Source: Ammonifex thiophilus (GTDB taxonomy: Bacteria; Bacillota; Desulfotomaculia; Desulfotomaculales; Ammonificaceae). From it: DNA of 64,000 bases. The stretch is from positions 124,001 through 188,000 of the forward strand of contig NZ_QSLN01000003.1 of assembly GCF_003368535.1 (NCBI RefSeq), read 5' to 3'. Each line of letters begins with the position of its first letter. The first letter of the stretch is position 1. Made by a program: the position numbers and the translations under genes. Shown here one piece after another: positions 1 to 9,042 of the stretch. The notes beneath the pieces are model-generated. The model searched no databases, was not told the DNA's origin, and worked only from the letters and a program-made list of their open reading frames with translations.

Positions 1-27
1 TTCAGCAAGGAAAGGAGGCTATGATCG

Positions 28-1746
28 ATGCGCCAGCCGGTGGAGCTGCTAGCTCGCAGGTTCAGCCTCGTAGACGTGGCGGTAATCCTGACCGTTGTGG
101 CCTTACTCTACACTTTGATCCACCTCGGGGCCGGCATGGCCGAACCCCTCCACATGGGGGCGAAGATAGATCTTAATCCCGTAAACCTCCCTTACTATGT
201 GGGCAGGTCTCTTCTGCGCATGTTCATAGCCCTCACAGCTTCCCTGGTTTTTAGCATAGTTTACGGTTACTGGGCCGCCTACAGCCGGCGGGCAGAGAAA
301 ATCCTGATTCCGCTCCTAGACATTCTGCAGTCCGTGCCCGTGCTGGGCTTCCTTTCCGCCACCATCACCGGACTGGTGGCTCTCTTTCCCAACAGCATGC
401 TGGGAGCGGAGCTGGCCTCCATTTTCGCCGTCTTTACCGCCCAGGCTTGGAACATAACTTACGGCTTTTACCAGTCGCTGCGCACCATTCCCCGCGAGCT
501 GCGCGATGCCGCCGCCGTGTTCCGACTCAACTGGTGGCACAGGCTCTGGCAGTTAGAGCTTCCTTTTTCCGTCATTTCTCTAGTGTATAACGCTATGATG
601 TCCTTTGCCGGAAGCTGGTTCTTCCTTTCGGCCAGCGAGGCCATAACCGTGCTTAACCGCCAGATCTACCTTCCCGGGCTGGGCTCCTATCTGGCCACGG
701 CCATTATGCACAAAGACATAAAGGCGCTTATCCTCTCCATTATCACCATGGCCGTTACCATAGTGCTGGTAGACCAGTTCTTCTGGCGGCCGGTGGCCAT
801 CTGGAGCCAGCGCTTCAAACTGGAACAAACCAAAGAGCAAACGGAGTCCCATTGGCTTCTGAAGGTATTGCAGCGCTCAAGCTTAGTCCGGGCCTTTGGC
901 AATCGAGTGCTGGAGCCGATGCAGCGCCGCCTTATTACGAGCGGCGGGCGGCTGGTGGCCGGAACCGCCGAGTCCGGCTTGGGGGCAGGGATCAAGCGCA
1001 TCGTACACCTTCTAGGAATCTTCCTTCTTTTGCTGTTGGCCGGATACACGGCCTACTATGGTTACCGGGGGATCTTGCTGATCGCCCAGCTGGGCTTCGA
1101 AGGAGTACTAAATCTATTCCGCCTGGGATTTTATTCCCTCCTGCGGGTGGTGGTCGCGGTCGCCCTGGGAACGCTTATCATGCTTCCCCTGGGAGTTTAT
1201 TTGGGCTGGGACGCAGAGAGGGCCAGGCGGTGGCAGCCGTTTATAACTTTCGCTGCTTCTTTTCCGGCTAACATGCTCTTCCCTTTCTTTACCATCCTCT
1301 TCTTGCGTCTGCATATAAGCCAGGAATGGGGCGCTATTCCCTTGATGATGCTGGGAACCCAGTGGTACATCTTGTTTAACGTCATAGCCGGAGTAAGCTC
1401 CTTGCCCAACGACCTCAAAGAGGCGGCAGCAGTTCTGGGTATCAAAGGCTGGAAACGGTGGCGCTATTTCATCCTGCCCGGCATCTTTCCCTTTTTAGTG
1501 ACAGGAGGAATAACCGCCGCCGGTGGCGCCTGGAACGCCACCATAGTGGCAGAAGTGGTCAGCTGGGGCGACCACACCTTGCAGGCCACCGGCCTGGGCG
1601 CTTACATCACCAACGCCACGGAAGCAGGGAACTGGCCAGCCATTATAGGAGGAATAATCGTTATGTCTCTTTACGTGGTGGCGATTAATCGCCTCTTCTG
1701 GCGCCGACTTTATCACCTGGCGGAAGTCAAGTACCACGTAGAGTGA
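28..1746 (+). CDS. ABC transporter permease, two fused permease domains (NitT/TauT type)
   Basis: Inner-membrane permease of a nitrate/sulfonate/taurine-type ABC importer. The 572-residue protein is a tandem fusion of two BPD_transp_1 domains, so one polypeptide can supply both halves of the channel. Each half carries an EAA-type loop that docks the ATPase: about residues 155-175 (ELRDAAAVFRLNWWHR) and about 458-480 (DLKEAAAVLGIKGWKR). Both halves are rich in hydrophobic membrane segments. The start at 28 follows AAAGGAGG at 11-18 with about 9 bases spacing. The ATPase gene begins 12 bases downstream, so the two are one operon. No substrate-binding protein lies in the window; it may be just upstream. 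The substrate cannot be told from sequence. Confidence 0.9.
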   Translation: MRQPVELLARRFSLVDVAVILTVVALLYTLIHLGAGMAEPLHMGAKIDLNPVNLPYYVGRSLLRMFIALTASLVFSIVYGYWAAYSRRAEKILIPLLDILQSVPVLGFLSATITGLVALFPNSMLGAELASIFAVFTAQAWNITYGFYQSLRTIPRELRDAAAVFRLNWWHRLWQLELPFSVISLVYNAMMSFAGSWFFLSASEAITVLNRQIYLPGLGSYLATAIMHKDIKALILSIITMAVTIVLVDQFFWRPVAIWSQRFKLEQTKEQTESHWLLKVLQRSSLVRAFGNRVLEPMQRRLITSGGRLVAGTAESGLGAGIKRIVHLLGIFLLLLLAGYTAYYGYRGILLIAQLGFEGVLNLFRLGFYSLLRVVVAVALGTLIMLPLGVYLGWDAERARRWQPFITFAASFPANMLFPFFTILFLRLHISQEWGAIPLMMLGTQWYILFNVIAGVSSLPNDLKEAAAVLGIKGWKRWRYFILPGIFPFLVTGGITAAGGAWNATIVAEVVSWGDHTLQATGLGAYITNATEAGNWPAIIGGIIVMSLYVVAINRLFWRRLYHLAEVKYHVE

Positions 1747-1758
1747 GGAGAGGGGAAA

Positions 1759-3039
1759 ATGGAGGCACTCATCGAGCTCAGAGGAGTAACCAAAAAATAC
1801 CCCCTCGGGGAGCGCAGCGAGGTAACCGTGCTGGAGGATATCTCCCTCGCCGTGCGGCAGGGGGAGTTTCTGGGTATCCTGGGACCTTCCGGTTCGGGCA
1901 AGTCCACCCTTTTGCGCATGATGGCTGGGCTGGTCAAGCCCACTTCGGGAGAGGTGCTGTACAAAGGTCGGCCGCTGGACGGGGTGAATCCCGGGGTAGC
2001 TATGGTCTTCCAAACTTTTGCCCTTTACCCCTGGCTTACCGTGCTGGAAAACGTGGCCCTGCCACTTCTGGTGCGCGGTTACCCTTGGGAGACCTGCCGA
2101 GAAAAGGCCCTGCAGATTATCGACATGGTGGGGCTTGACGGCTTTGAAAGTGCTTATCCTAAAGAGCTCTCCGGCGGTATGCGCCAGAGGGTAGGAGTGG
2201 CGCGAGCTTTGATAGCCGAACCGGACGTCCTCCTAATGGACGAACCCTTTTCGGCCTTAGATGTCCTCACGGCGGAGAACCTGCGACGCGACCTTTTAAA
2301 GCTCTGGTTGGAAGAGAAAATACCCACCAAAGCTATAGTTCTGGTCACCCACAACATCGAAGAAGCGGTTTATCTCTGCGACCGCATCCTAGTTCTGTCA
2401 CGCGATCCAGGGCGCATTATAGCTGAGGTAGCGGTGAACCTGCCTCATTGGCGGGAGCGGAAAAACCCCCGCTTCACTGCCCTGGTGGACGAAATTTACA
2501 CCATCCTCACCCGCCGCAAGATACCAGCAGCTCCTCCGGCTCCACCGGCTCCCCGAAGGTTGCCCGTGGCGCGGGTAGGTGCTGTGACCGGTCTGGTGGA
2601 ATATCTTCTGGAAGTGGGTGGCAGGGCCGACCTTTACGCCTTAGGCGAAAAGTTCGCCATGGATCTGGAAGACCTTCTTCCCATAGTGGAGGCAGCGGAA
2701 ATAACGGGTCTGGTGCGTGTGCAGGAGGGCGATATCGAGCTCACCTCCGCCGGCAGGCGCTTCGCCGCCGCCCCCCTGCTCGAGCGCAAGGAGATCTTCC
2801 GCGAGCAAATCCTGCAAAACGTCCGGCGCATCCGCTGGATAGTCTCGGTGCTCTCTTCCAAAGCTAACCGCCGCATGCCCCGGGAGTTCTTCTTGAGCGT
2901 GCTGGAACAGCACTTCAGCCCCGAAGAAGCCCGGATCCAGCTCGACATTCTTATCGACTGGGGGCGCTACGCCGAACTTTTCGGTTACGACGAAGATTCC
3001 CGTTGCCTCTATTTGGAAGAAGGAGAGACGGTCGGCTAA
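1759..3039 (+). CDS. ABC transporter ATP-binding protein with C-terminal AAA-associated domain
   Basis: ATPase partner of the upstream double permease. Residues 1-255 form a NitT/TauT-type ATPase with Walker A GPSGSGKST (about 43-51), signature LSGGMRQR, Walker B VLLMDEPF and the H-loop in LVTHNIEEA. After a Pro/Ala-rich linker near 257-270, residues about 275-420 match the AAA-associated C-terminal domain (PF09821 type) found on a subset of these ATPases; its job is unknown, though a regulatory or ligand-sensing role is often suspected. Length 426 aa against about 250 aa for the plain family. ATG start after GAGGAGAGGGG. The substrate is not identifiable. Confidence 0.9.
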   Translation: MEALIELRGVTKKYPLGERSEVTVLEDISLAVRQGEFLGILGPSGSGKSTLLRMMAGLVKPTSGEVLYKGRPLDGVNPGVAMVFQTFALYPWLTVLENVALPLLVRGYPWETCREKALQIIDMVGLDGFESAYPKELSGGMRQRVGVARALIAEPDVLLMDEPFSALDVLTAENLRRDLLKLWLEEKIPTKAIVLVTHNIEEAVYLCDRILVLSRDPGRIIAEVAVNLPHWRERKNPRFTALVDEIYTILTRRKIPAAPPAPPAPRRLPVARVGAVTGLVEYLLEVGGRADLYALGEKFAMDLEDLLPIVEAAEITGLVRVQEGDIELTSAGRRFAAAPLLERKEIFREQILQNVRRIRWIVSVLSSKANRRMPREFFLSVLEQHFSPEEARIQLDILIDWGRYAELFGYDEDSRCLYLEEGETVG

Positions 3040-3053
3040 AAAGAATTTTTTCT

Positions 3054-3081
3054 TTGCAGAACCGATTCCCGGGAGTACAAT
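3054..3081 (+). promoter_or_regulatory. Candidate sigma-A promoter for tatA
   Basis: TTGCAG at 3054-3059 and TACAAT at 3076-3081 with a 16-base spacer, just after the ABC ATPase stop and upstream of tatA. This suggests tatA is transcribed on its own. Confidence 0.5.
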
Positions 3082-3121
3082 TAACCTGAGGAGCTGGGGG
3101 AATTGAAAGGGGGTGAAGACC

Positions 3122-3364
3122 ATGTTCCGCGGTTTGTTCGAGCCCGCGCATTTACTGCTTATCCTGGTGGTGGTCTTACTTATCTTCGGTCCAAGCAAGC
3201 TTCCTGAGATAGGCCGAGCTTTCGGGCGGACTTTGAAAGAGTTCCGCAGCGCTTCCGCCGGCACCTTCGACGAGACGGAGGAGAAGATTTCCTCTCCCAA
3301 AGCAGAAGCCCAGGTTATAGCCCAGGCTTGTGAGGCCAGCAAAACTTCGGAAACCAAGCATTAA
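3122..3364 (+). CDS. tatA: Twin-arginine translocase TatA/TatE-type subunit
   Basis: Small membrane protein of the Tat pathway, which exports folded proteins. One N-terminal transmembrane helix ([20 protein letters not shown]) runs into the conserved FGPSKLPE hinge and an amphipathic helix ([12 protein letters not shown]), then a charged tail, the standard TatA layout. The ATG at 3122 is preferred because AAAGGGGG ends about 8 bases before it; a GTG at 3113 lies inside the SD. About 80 aa. No tatC is nearby. A terminator separates it from the convergent genes. Confidence 0.88.
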   Translation: MFRGLFEPAHLLLILVVVLLIFGPSKLPEIGRAFGRTLKEFRSASAGTFDETEEKISSPKAEAQVIAQACEASKTSETKH

Positions 3365-3371
3365 AAATCGA

Positions 3372-3421
3372 AGGGGGAACCCTTCCGAGCACCAGAAGGA
3401 TTCCCCCTAGTTCCGCTTTTT
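3372..3421. terminator. Bidirectional Rho-independent terminator
   Basis: Arms 3372-3385 and 3395-3408 pair over about 14 bases with one mismatch. A T-run follows at 3417-3421 on plus, and an A-run at 3363-3367 gives a T-run on minus. It lies between convergent tatA and the minus-strand metabolic operon, serving both. Confidence 0.8.
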
Positions 3422-4426
3422 CTACTTCCACATGTGCGCTACGATGGCGGCCGCCATCTCGCTGGTGCGGGCACTACCTCCCAAGTCGTAGGTTAGGGTC
3501 TTCCCTTCTTGCAGCACGCCGATAACTCCGCGCATCACCCTTTCCGCCGCTTCTATCTCTCCCAGATGCTTGAGCATCATCACGCCGGAGAGGATGGTGG
3601 CCAAGGGGTTGACCTTGTCCTGGCCGGCGTGCTTGGGGGCGCTGCCGTGCACCGGCTCAAAGACCGCCGCTTCGTCGCCGATGTTGGCCCCCGGCGCCAC
3701 CCCTAGCCCCCCTACGAGACCCGCTGCCAGGTCAGAGATTATGTCGCCGTAAAGGTTGAGGGTCACTATCACGTCGTAGTTCTCCGGCGACTGAACCAGC
3801 TTCATGCACATGGCATCCACAATCATTTCTTCAAAGACAATATCGGGGTATTCGGCCGCCACCTCCCGGGCGCATTCCAGGAAAAGCCCGTCGGTGAGCT
3901 TCATGATGTTGGCCTTGTGAACCGCCGTTACCTTCTTTCTCCCCTCCCGGCGGGCCAACTCGAACGCGAAGCGCACAATGCGGGTGGAAGCCTCGCGGGT
4001 CACGATCTTTATGCTCTCGGCGGCGTTTTTCCCCACGCGGTGCTCGATCCCGGCGTAAAGGTCTTCAGTGTTCTCCCGCACCACGATTAAATCCACGTGA
4101 TCAAAGCGGGTTTTGATTCCCGGAAGGGTCTTGGCCGGACGGACGCAGGCATAAAGGTCGAGCTTTTGCCGCAAGGTCACGTTGACGCTGCGGAAGCCGT
4201 GACCTACAGGGGTGGTGAGGGGACCCTTCAGAGCCACCCGGTTGCGCCTTATGGAGTCCAGCACATGTTCCGGAAGAGGAGTGCCGTACTCCGGGATGAC
4301 CTTCTCCCCCGCCTCGACTACTTCCCATTCGATCTCCGCCCCGGAAGCATCCAGGACTTGCCGGGCTGCCGCCGTGATCTCCGGACCTATGCCATCACCC
4401 GGAATGAGAGTTACCCGGTGCGCCAA
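3422..4426 (-). CDS. Isocitrate dehydrogenase-type decarboxylating dehydrogenase
   Basis: Member of the isocitrate/isopropylmalate dehydrogenase family, 334 aa. The substrate loop reads RSVNVTLR (residues 79-86), giving the Ser80/Asn82/Arg86 pattern of isocitrate dehydrogenases rather than the loop of 3-isopropylmalate or homoisocitrate enzymes. Other family residues: [10 protein letters not shown] (117-126), catalytic Lys171 in VHKANIMK, metal aspartates D204, D228 and D232, and [10 protein letters not shown]. The coenzyme loop [12 protein letters not shown] keeps Lys265 and Val272, as in E. coli NADP enzyme, but has His where that enzyme has Tyr, so coenzyme choice is uncertain. TTG start with GTGAGG five bases upstream. 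Last gene of a run with dehydratase subunits and a citrate/homocitrate synthase homologue, so it probably makes 2-oxoglutarate. Confidence 0.82.
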   Translation of the reverse strand: MAHRVTLIPGDGIGPEITAAARQVLDASGAEIEWEVVEAGEKVIPEYGTPLPEHVLDSIRRNRVALKGPLTTPVGHGFRSVNVTLRQKLDLYACVRPAKTLPGIKTRFDHVDLIVVRENTEDLYAGIEHRVGKNAAESIKIVTREASTRIVRFAFELARREGRKKVTAVHKANIMKLTDGLFLECAREVAAEYPDIVFEEMIVDAMCMKLVQSPENYDVIVTLNLYGDIISDLAAGLVGGLGVAPGANIGDEAAVFEPVHGSAPKHAGQDKVNPLATILSGVMMLKHLGEIEAAERVMRGVIGVLQEGKTLTYDLGGSARTSEMAAAIVAHMWK

Positions 4427-4433
4427 GCCAGCC

Positions 4434-4952
4434 TCACACTCCTTCCAGCTTGAATCCGCCGTGCTTCTGGAAGTGGGCTATTAAGCCTCCGTCTTCCAGG
4501 ATCCTGAGCATAACCGGGGGAAGGGGCTTTATCGGTATGGAGACCCCTTTGGTAAGGTTCTCCACCACTCCCCGAGCCAGATCGACCTCCAGCTCATCCC
4601 CGGCCTCTATCTGGTCGGTATCGCACTCCACCACCGGAAGCCCGGTATTGATGGCGTTGCGGAAGAAGATGCGGGCAAAAGACTTGGCCAAAACCGCGCC
4701 TATGCGCGCGTGCTTTATGACCAGCGGTGCTTGTTCCCGAGAGGAGCCGCAGCCGAAGTTCCAGCCGGCCACGATAAAGTCCCCCGGCCGGATTTTGTGG
4801 TAAAAGTCGGGATCCAAGTCCTCCATGACATGCCGGGCCAGTTCGTCCATGTCCAGAGTTTTGAATTTATACTTCCCTGAGATTATGTAGTCGGTGTTGA
4901 TGTCGTCGCCGAACTTGTGAGCCCTTCCGCGCAGAACTTGCACCCTTCTCAC
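4434..4952 (-). CDS. Aconitase/homoaconitase/isopropylmalate dehydratase small subunit
   Basis: Swivel-domain subunit of a two-subunit [4Fe-4S] hydro-lyase, 172 aa, with the family signatures GDDINTDYI near the N-terminus and CGSSREQAP around residue 69. The specificity loop, where LeuD proteins usually have YLR-type residues, reads YKFKTLDM, so true isopropylmalate isomerase activity is doubtful; with an isocitrate dehydrogenase next door, aconitase or homoaconitase activity fits better (inference). GTG at 4952 directly follows the stop of the large subunit. A second GTG at 4943 has better SD spacing (AGGTGAGAAG) and would shorten the protein by three residues. Confidence 0.85.
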   Translation of the reverse strand: MRRVQVLRGRAHKFGDDINTDYIISGKYKFKTLDMDELARHVMEDLDPDFYHKIRPGDFIVAGWNFGCGSSREQAPLVIKHARIGAVLAKSFARIFFRNAINTGLPVVECDTDQIEAGDELEVDLARGVVENLTKGVSIPIKPLPPVMLRILEDGGLIAHFQKHGGFKLEGV

Positions 4953-6209
4953 CTACTTCAAGAATGGTCGGGGATCGGTGATTTCTCCCGCTATGGCCGA
5001 GGCCGCCACGGTGGCCGGAGAAGCTAGGTAGATTTCCGCCTTGGCGTTCCCCATGCGCCCTTTAAAGTTGCGGTTAGCGGTGGAAACTACCACCTCGCCA
5101 TCCGCCGGCACGCCGTTGTGGGTTCCTACGCAGGGACCGCAACCGGGTGTAACCACCGCCGCACCCGCCTCCACCAGGGTAGCCAAGATGCCCTCCCGCA
5201 TAGCCTGCAGGTAGACTTTGCGCGAGGCCGGTGCTACCACCAGGCGCACCCTGGGATGTATTTTCCTGCCCGCCAGTATTTGCGCCGCTACGCGCAAATC
5301 CTCCAGGCGACCATTGGTACAGGTCCCTATGAAAGCTTGGTCGATTTTGGTTCCCGCCACCTTCTCGACGGGAGAAACATTGTCCACTCGGTGGGGACAG
5401 GCCACCTGAGGAGATATAGAGGTGAGGTCGAACTCGACCACTTTGGCGTAAACGGCGTCAGGATCGGAAGAGAAAGCGGTAAACTCCCCGCCTCCGTGCT
5501 CCCTCAGCCACTCCCAGGTCTTCTCGTCCACCTCCATGAGCCCCACTTTGGCTCCCATTTCCACCGCCATATTGGCCACCGTGAAGCGCCCTTCCATGGA
5601 GAGCTCCTTAATGGCACTTCCCGTGTACTCCACCGCTTTATAGGTGGCTCCGTCGGCGGTAAACCTTCCTATGAGGTAAAGTATAAGGTCCTTGGCGAAG
5701 ACCCCGGGAGGCAAAGGACCGTGGCATACGACCTTTATGGTCTCTGGCACTTTAAACCAGAGGCGGCCGGAAATGAGGGCCGCCGCCAGGTCGGTAGAGC
5801 CCACGCCCGTGGCGAAGGCTCCCAGAGCGCCATAGGTACAGGTGTGTGAGTCCGCCCCTACCACCACGCACCCGGGGCCTACCCGGCCGCTCTCCACCAT
5901 GACCTGGTGGCAAACGCCATCCCCTACGTCGTAAAGGTGGCAGCCGTGCTCCCAGGCGAACTCCCGCATCATCTTGTGTAGATTGGAGATGCTTTCGGTG
6001 GGGCTGGGGGCGCTGTGGTCGATAACCAGGTTAACCCTTTTAGGGTCGAAAGGGTTTTTTCCTCCCATTTGCCGGAAGACCTGGATGGCCAAAGGCGCCG
6101 TGCCATCTTGAGCCATCACTTGGTCGACCCTGGCCACCACGATCTCTCCTGCCTGGACCTGCCGCCCCGCCGCCTGTGAGAGAATCTTCTCGGCTATGGT
6201 CTGGCCCAA
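4953..6209 (-). CDS. Aconitase/homoaconitase/isopropylmalate dehydratase large subunit
   Basis: Catalytic [4Fe-4S] subunit of the same hydro-lyase, 418 aa, the length of the archaeal-type LeuC/HacA group. Cluster ligands are expected from the Cys in GADSHTCTYG, GTCTNGRLED and PGCGPCVGTHNG, all present. Translated just before its small subunit, with no spacing between them. The TTG start lies 12 bases after AGGAGG, a little far, but it is the only start codon in frame before an upstream TAA. Specificity (citrate, homocitrate or isopropylmalate) cannot be fixed by eye; operon context points to citrate or homocitrate. Confidence 0.87.
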   Translation of the reverse strand: MGQTIAEKILSQAAGRQVQAGEIVVARVDQVMAQDGTAPLAIQVFRQMGGKNPFDPKRVNLVIDHSAPSPTESISNLHKMMREFAWEHGCHLYDVGDGVCHQVMVESGRVGPGCVVVGADSHTCTYGALGAFATGVGSTDLAAALISGRLWFKVPETIKVVCHGPLPPGVFAKDLILYLIGRFTADGATYKAVEYTGSAIKELSMEGRFTVANMAVEMGAKVGLMEVDEKTWEWLREHGGGEFTAFSSDPDAVYAKVVEFDLTSISPQVACPHRVDNVSPVEKVAGTKIDQAFIGTCTNGRLEDLRVAAQILAGRKIHPRVRLVVAPASRKVYLQAMREGILATLVEAGAAVVTPGCGPCVGTHNGVPADGEVVVSTANRNFKGRMGNAKAEIYLASPATVAASAIAGEITDPRPFLK

Positions 6210-6218
6210 AGTTTTTGC

Positions 6219-7364
6219 TTACCTCCTTTTTCCAAACAGTTCTTCATACAGGCTAACCAGTTCTTTGTCGAAAAGGGGGCGCTTGAGGGACACAGCTGCC
6301 TTGCGCACCTCCGGTAGCAGAAGCTCAGCCTCGTGTTTGCTCAGGGAGATTCCATACTCGGCAAATTTGGCCCGCAGAGCAGCAGTCCCGGAGTGCTTCC
6401 CTATCACTATCTGGCGGGTAAGCCCCACTTCTTCCGGCTGGAAGGCTTCGTAGGTCTTGGGGTTTTTCAGCGCCCCATCGGCGTGGATACCCGACTCATG
6501 AGCGAACATGTTGGAACCCACGATGGGCTTCCAGGCGGGCAGTTCGCGGTGGGCAGCGCGAGAGACGTACTCGGCTATCTCCCGGAAAAGCTCAGTCTTG
6601 AAGCCCAGATCTACCCCGAAGATATGTTTGAGGGCCATCACCACCTCTTCCAGAGCGGCGTTGCCCGCCCGCTCCCCCAGACCACAGACCGTGACCCCCA
6701 CCCAGTCAGCTCCGGCCAGCACCCCAGCCAGGGCGTTGGCGGTAGCCATACCAAAGTCGTTGTGGGTGTGCATCTCGATGGGAAGTCCCACTTCATCTAT
6801 AAGCTTTTTGATGTTCTCGTAAGTGGTGAAGGGATCGAGTACCCCTACGGTGTCGCAGTAGCGTAACCGGTCGGCTCCCGCCTCCTTGGCCGCCCGGGCA
6901 AAAGTGATGAGAAATTCCATGTCGCTGCGGGAGGCATCCTCGGCGTTTACCGAAACATAAAGTCCGTGCTTTTTGGCGAAGTGCACCGCCTCTACCATTT
7001 TCTCGATAACCCACTCGCGCGTGGCCCTCAGCTTGTGCTCGATGTGAATATCTGAGGTAGAAATGGAAATGGCCACCGCGTCCACGCCGCAGGCCAAAGA
7101 AGCCTCCAGGTCCTTGATGACCGGCCGGTTCCAGCCCATGATGCTGGCCTTAAGCCCCGCCCGGCAGATTTGTTTGATGGCTTCGGCCTCGTCTCCTCCC
7201 ATGACCGGAATGCCCGCTTCTATCTGGTGCACCCCTATTTCGTCGAGCATTTTGGCGATACGCAGCTTCTCCAGGTTGGAGAAGACCACACCCGCCGTCT
7301 GCTCCCCGTCCCGCAGGGTAGTGTCCACTATCTTTATGCTCCGCCCTTTAAGCTCTTCCCGCAA
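6219..7364 (-). CDS. Homocitrate synthase/NifV-like acyltransferase, candidate Re-citrate synthase
   Basis: DRE-TIM metallolyase of the isopropylmalate/homocitrate/citramalate synthase family, 381 aa. Shows [14 protein letters not shown] (about 13-26), [10 protein letters not shown], metal-binding [18 protein letters not shown] and HESGIHADG. It has no LeuA-type C-terminal regulatory domain. The family includes NifV homocitrate synthases and, in several anaerobes, Re-face-specific citrate synthases. The operon continues into dehydratase subunits and an IDH-type dehydrogenase, the order for acetyl-CoA plus oxaloacetate to 2-oxoglutarate; no nif structural genes are in view. TTG start after GGGGGTGG. 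Homocitrate synthesis for lysine or nitrogenase cofactor remains possible. Confidence 0.78.
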   Translation of the reverse strand: MREELKGRSIKIVDTTLRDGEQTAGVVFSNLEKLRIAKMLDEIGVHQIEAGIPVMGGDEAEAIKQICRAGLKASIMGWNRPVIKDLEASLACGVDAVAISISTSDIHIEHKLRATREWVIEKMVEAVHFAKKHGLYVSVNAEDASRSDMEFLITFARAAKEAGADRLRYCDTVGVLDPFTTYENIKKLIDEVGLPIEMHTHNDFGMATANALAGVLAGADWVGVTVCGLGERAGNAALEEVVMALKHIFGVDLGFKTELFREIAEYVSRAAHRELPAWKPIVGSNMFAHESGIHADGALKNPKTYEAFQPEEVGLTRQIVIGKHSGTAALRAKFAEYGISLSKHEAELLLPEVRKAAVSLKRPLFDKELVSLYEELFGKRR

Positions 7365-7395
7365 ATCAATGCCACCCCCAACCCTCGGTTTTACT

Positions 7396-7590
7396 TTACC
7401 GTTTATAAGCCTTTATAAAAGCCTCGATGGAACGGTCGTAGGTCTTCTCCACTTCGGGCGGGAAGAAGCAGCCCGGGATCTCTCCCCGTTCCCGGTGATA
7501 GGCCACACACTCACAACACAATCCCTTCTTCTCACAATAAGGGTAGGTGCAGGTGCACATTTTGAGGTTACGTTCTTTGCGGCACTCCAA
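7396..7590 (-). CDS. Small Cys-rich protein, DUF6485-like
   Basis: 64-residue cytosolic protein with eight or nine cysteines in CTCTYPYC, KKGLCCEC and PGCFFP motifs, typical of a small metal-binding family I recall as DUF6485. Function unknown. It starts (TTG) 12 bases after gatB stops and ends 31 bases before the synthase gene, so it is very likely co-transcribed between tRNA amidotransferase and central-carbon genes. Confidence 0.7.
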   Translation of the reverse strand: MECRKERNLKMCTCTYPYCEKKGLCCECVAYHRERGEIPGCFFPPEVEKTYDRSIEAFIKAYKR

Positions 7591-7602
7591 CTTCAGCTCA
7601 CC

Positions 7603-9042
7603 TCACTCACGGCTGAGTTCTTCCTTGAGCAGCTGATTCACCAGGCCCGGATTGGCCCGCCCCCGGGTGGCCTTCATCACCTGGCCCACCAGGAAAGAGA
7701 GAGCCTTCTCCTTCCCTCCTTTATAGTCCGCCACCACCTTGGGGTTGGCCGCAATCACTTCCCGCACCACCTGGCGAATGGTTTCCTCGTCGGTAATCTG
7801 CGTGAGTCCCTTCTCTTTGACTATACTCTCTGCGTCCTTGCCGGTGGCAAACATTTCCTCAAAAATATCCTTAGCTATCTTACCGCTTATGATCCCCGCA
7901 TCCATAAGCTTCAGGAGTTGGGCTAAAGCCTGCGGCTTCACCGGCGAAGCAGTTATAGAAATACCGGCGGCGTTAAGACAACGGGCCAACTCTACCATCA
8001 CCCAGTTCGCTACCTGGCGCGGCTGGGGATAGAACTTCAAGGTTTCTTCGAAGTAATCGGCTACCTCCGGCGTGGCCGTGAGAACGGTAGCAGCGTTCTC
8101 CGGCAGGCCGTACTCTTCGATGAAGCGGCGGCGCTTGGCGTCCGGCAGCTCCGGCAGCGCCTTCCGCAAGGACTCCACCCACTCCGCGTCGATCACCAGG
8201 GGAGGAAGATCGGGCTCGGGGAAGTAGCGGTAGTCGTGCGCCTCCTCCTTGCTGCGCATGGAAAAGGTTACGCCTCTCTCCTCGTCCCAGCCCCGGGTCT
8301 CCTGCACTATTTTTTCCCCCCGCTCAAGGCAGGCTACGTGCCGCTCAATCTCGTAGGCCAAAGCCCGGCTCAGGGAGCGGAAGGAGTTCACGTTTTTGAT
8401 CTCCGTCTTTACCCCTAAGACGTCGCTGCCGGCGGGACGCACCGAGATGTTGGCGTCCACTCTGAGCGAGCCCTCCTCCATCTTGCAGTCGGAAACGCCT
8501 AGATAAAGCATTATCTGCCTCAACTTCTCGGCATAGGCTCGCGCCTCCTCGGGGGAGCGGAGATCGGGAGCAGAAACGATCTCTATGAGAGGTACTCCTG
8601 CCCGGTTGTAATCTACCAGTGCGTAAGAGCTACTCCCGGACTGCACGTGGACCAGCTTGCCAGCGTCCTCCTCCAGATGCAGCCGGACGATTCCCACCCG
8701 CTTGGGACCGGAAGGGGTATCTATCTCCAGGTAGCCGTTCTGGGCCAGCGGCAGATCGAACTGAGAAATCTGGTAGTTTTTGGGAAGGTCCGGGTAGAAA
8801 TAGTTCTTCCGGTCGAACTTGCAGTAAGGAGTTATTTCGCAGTTAAGAGCCAGGGCAGCCATTATGGCGTACTCCACCGCCCGCCGGTTAAGCACTGGCA
8901 AGGTGCCGGGTAGCCCCAGACATACCGGGCACACGTGGGTGTTGGGTTCGGCCCCGAAGGCTGCCCGGCAGCTGCAGAAGATCTTGCTCTCCGTCTTCAG
9001 CTCCACATGTATTTCCAGTCCGATTACCGCTTCGTATTTCAC
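7603..9042 (-). CDS. gatB: Asp-tRNA(Asn)/Glu-tRNA(Gln) amidotransferase subunit B
   Basis: tRNA-binding and kinase subunit of the GatCAB complex, which converts Glu-tRNA(Gln) and/or Asp-tRNA(Asn) to the amidated forms. Begins [15 protein letters not shown], shows the GatB motif [14 protein letters not shown] and a C-terminal YqeY-like tail; 479 aa. The GTG at 9042 is preferred to a longer frame from 9069 because GGAGGTGATAGC sits directly before it. The GTG overlaps the gatA stop (GTGA), indicating translational coupling. Confidence 0.95.
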   Translation of the reverse strand: MKYEAVIGLEIHVELKTESKIFCSCRAAFGAEPNTHVCPVCLGLPGTLPVLNRRAVEYAIMAALALNCEITPYCKFDRKNYFYPDLPKNYQISQFDLPLAQNGYLEIDTPSGPKRVGIVRLHLEEDAGKLVHVQSGSSSYALVDYNRAGVPLIEIVSAPDLRSPEEARAYAEKLRQIMLYLGVSDCKMEEGSLRVDANISVRPAGSDVLGVKTEIKNVNSFRSLSRALAYEIERHVACLERGEKIVQETRGWDEERGVTFSMRSKEEAHDYRYFPEPDLPPLVIDAEWVESLRKALPELPDAKRRRFIEEYGLPENAATVLTATPEVADYFEETLKFYPQPRQVANWVMVELARCLNAAGISITASPVKPQALAQLLKLMDAGIISGKIAKDIFEEMFATGKDAESIVKEKGLTQITDEETIRQVVREVIAANPKVVADYKGGKEKALSFLVGQVMKATRGRANPGLVNQLLKEELSRE

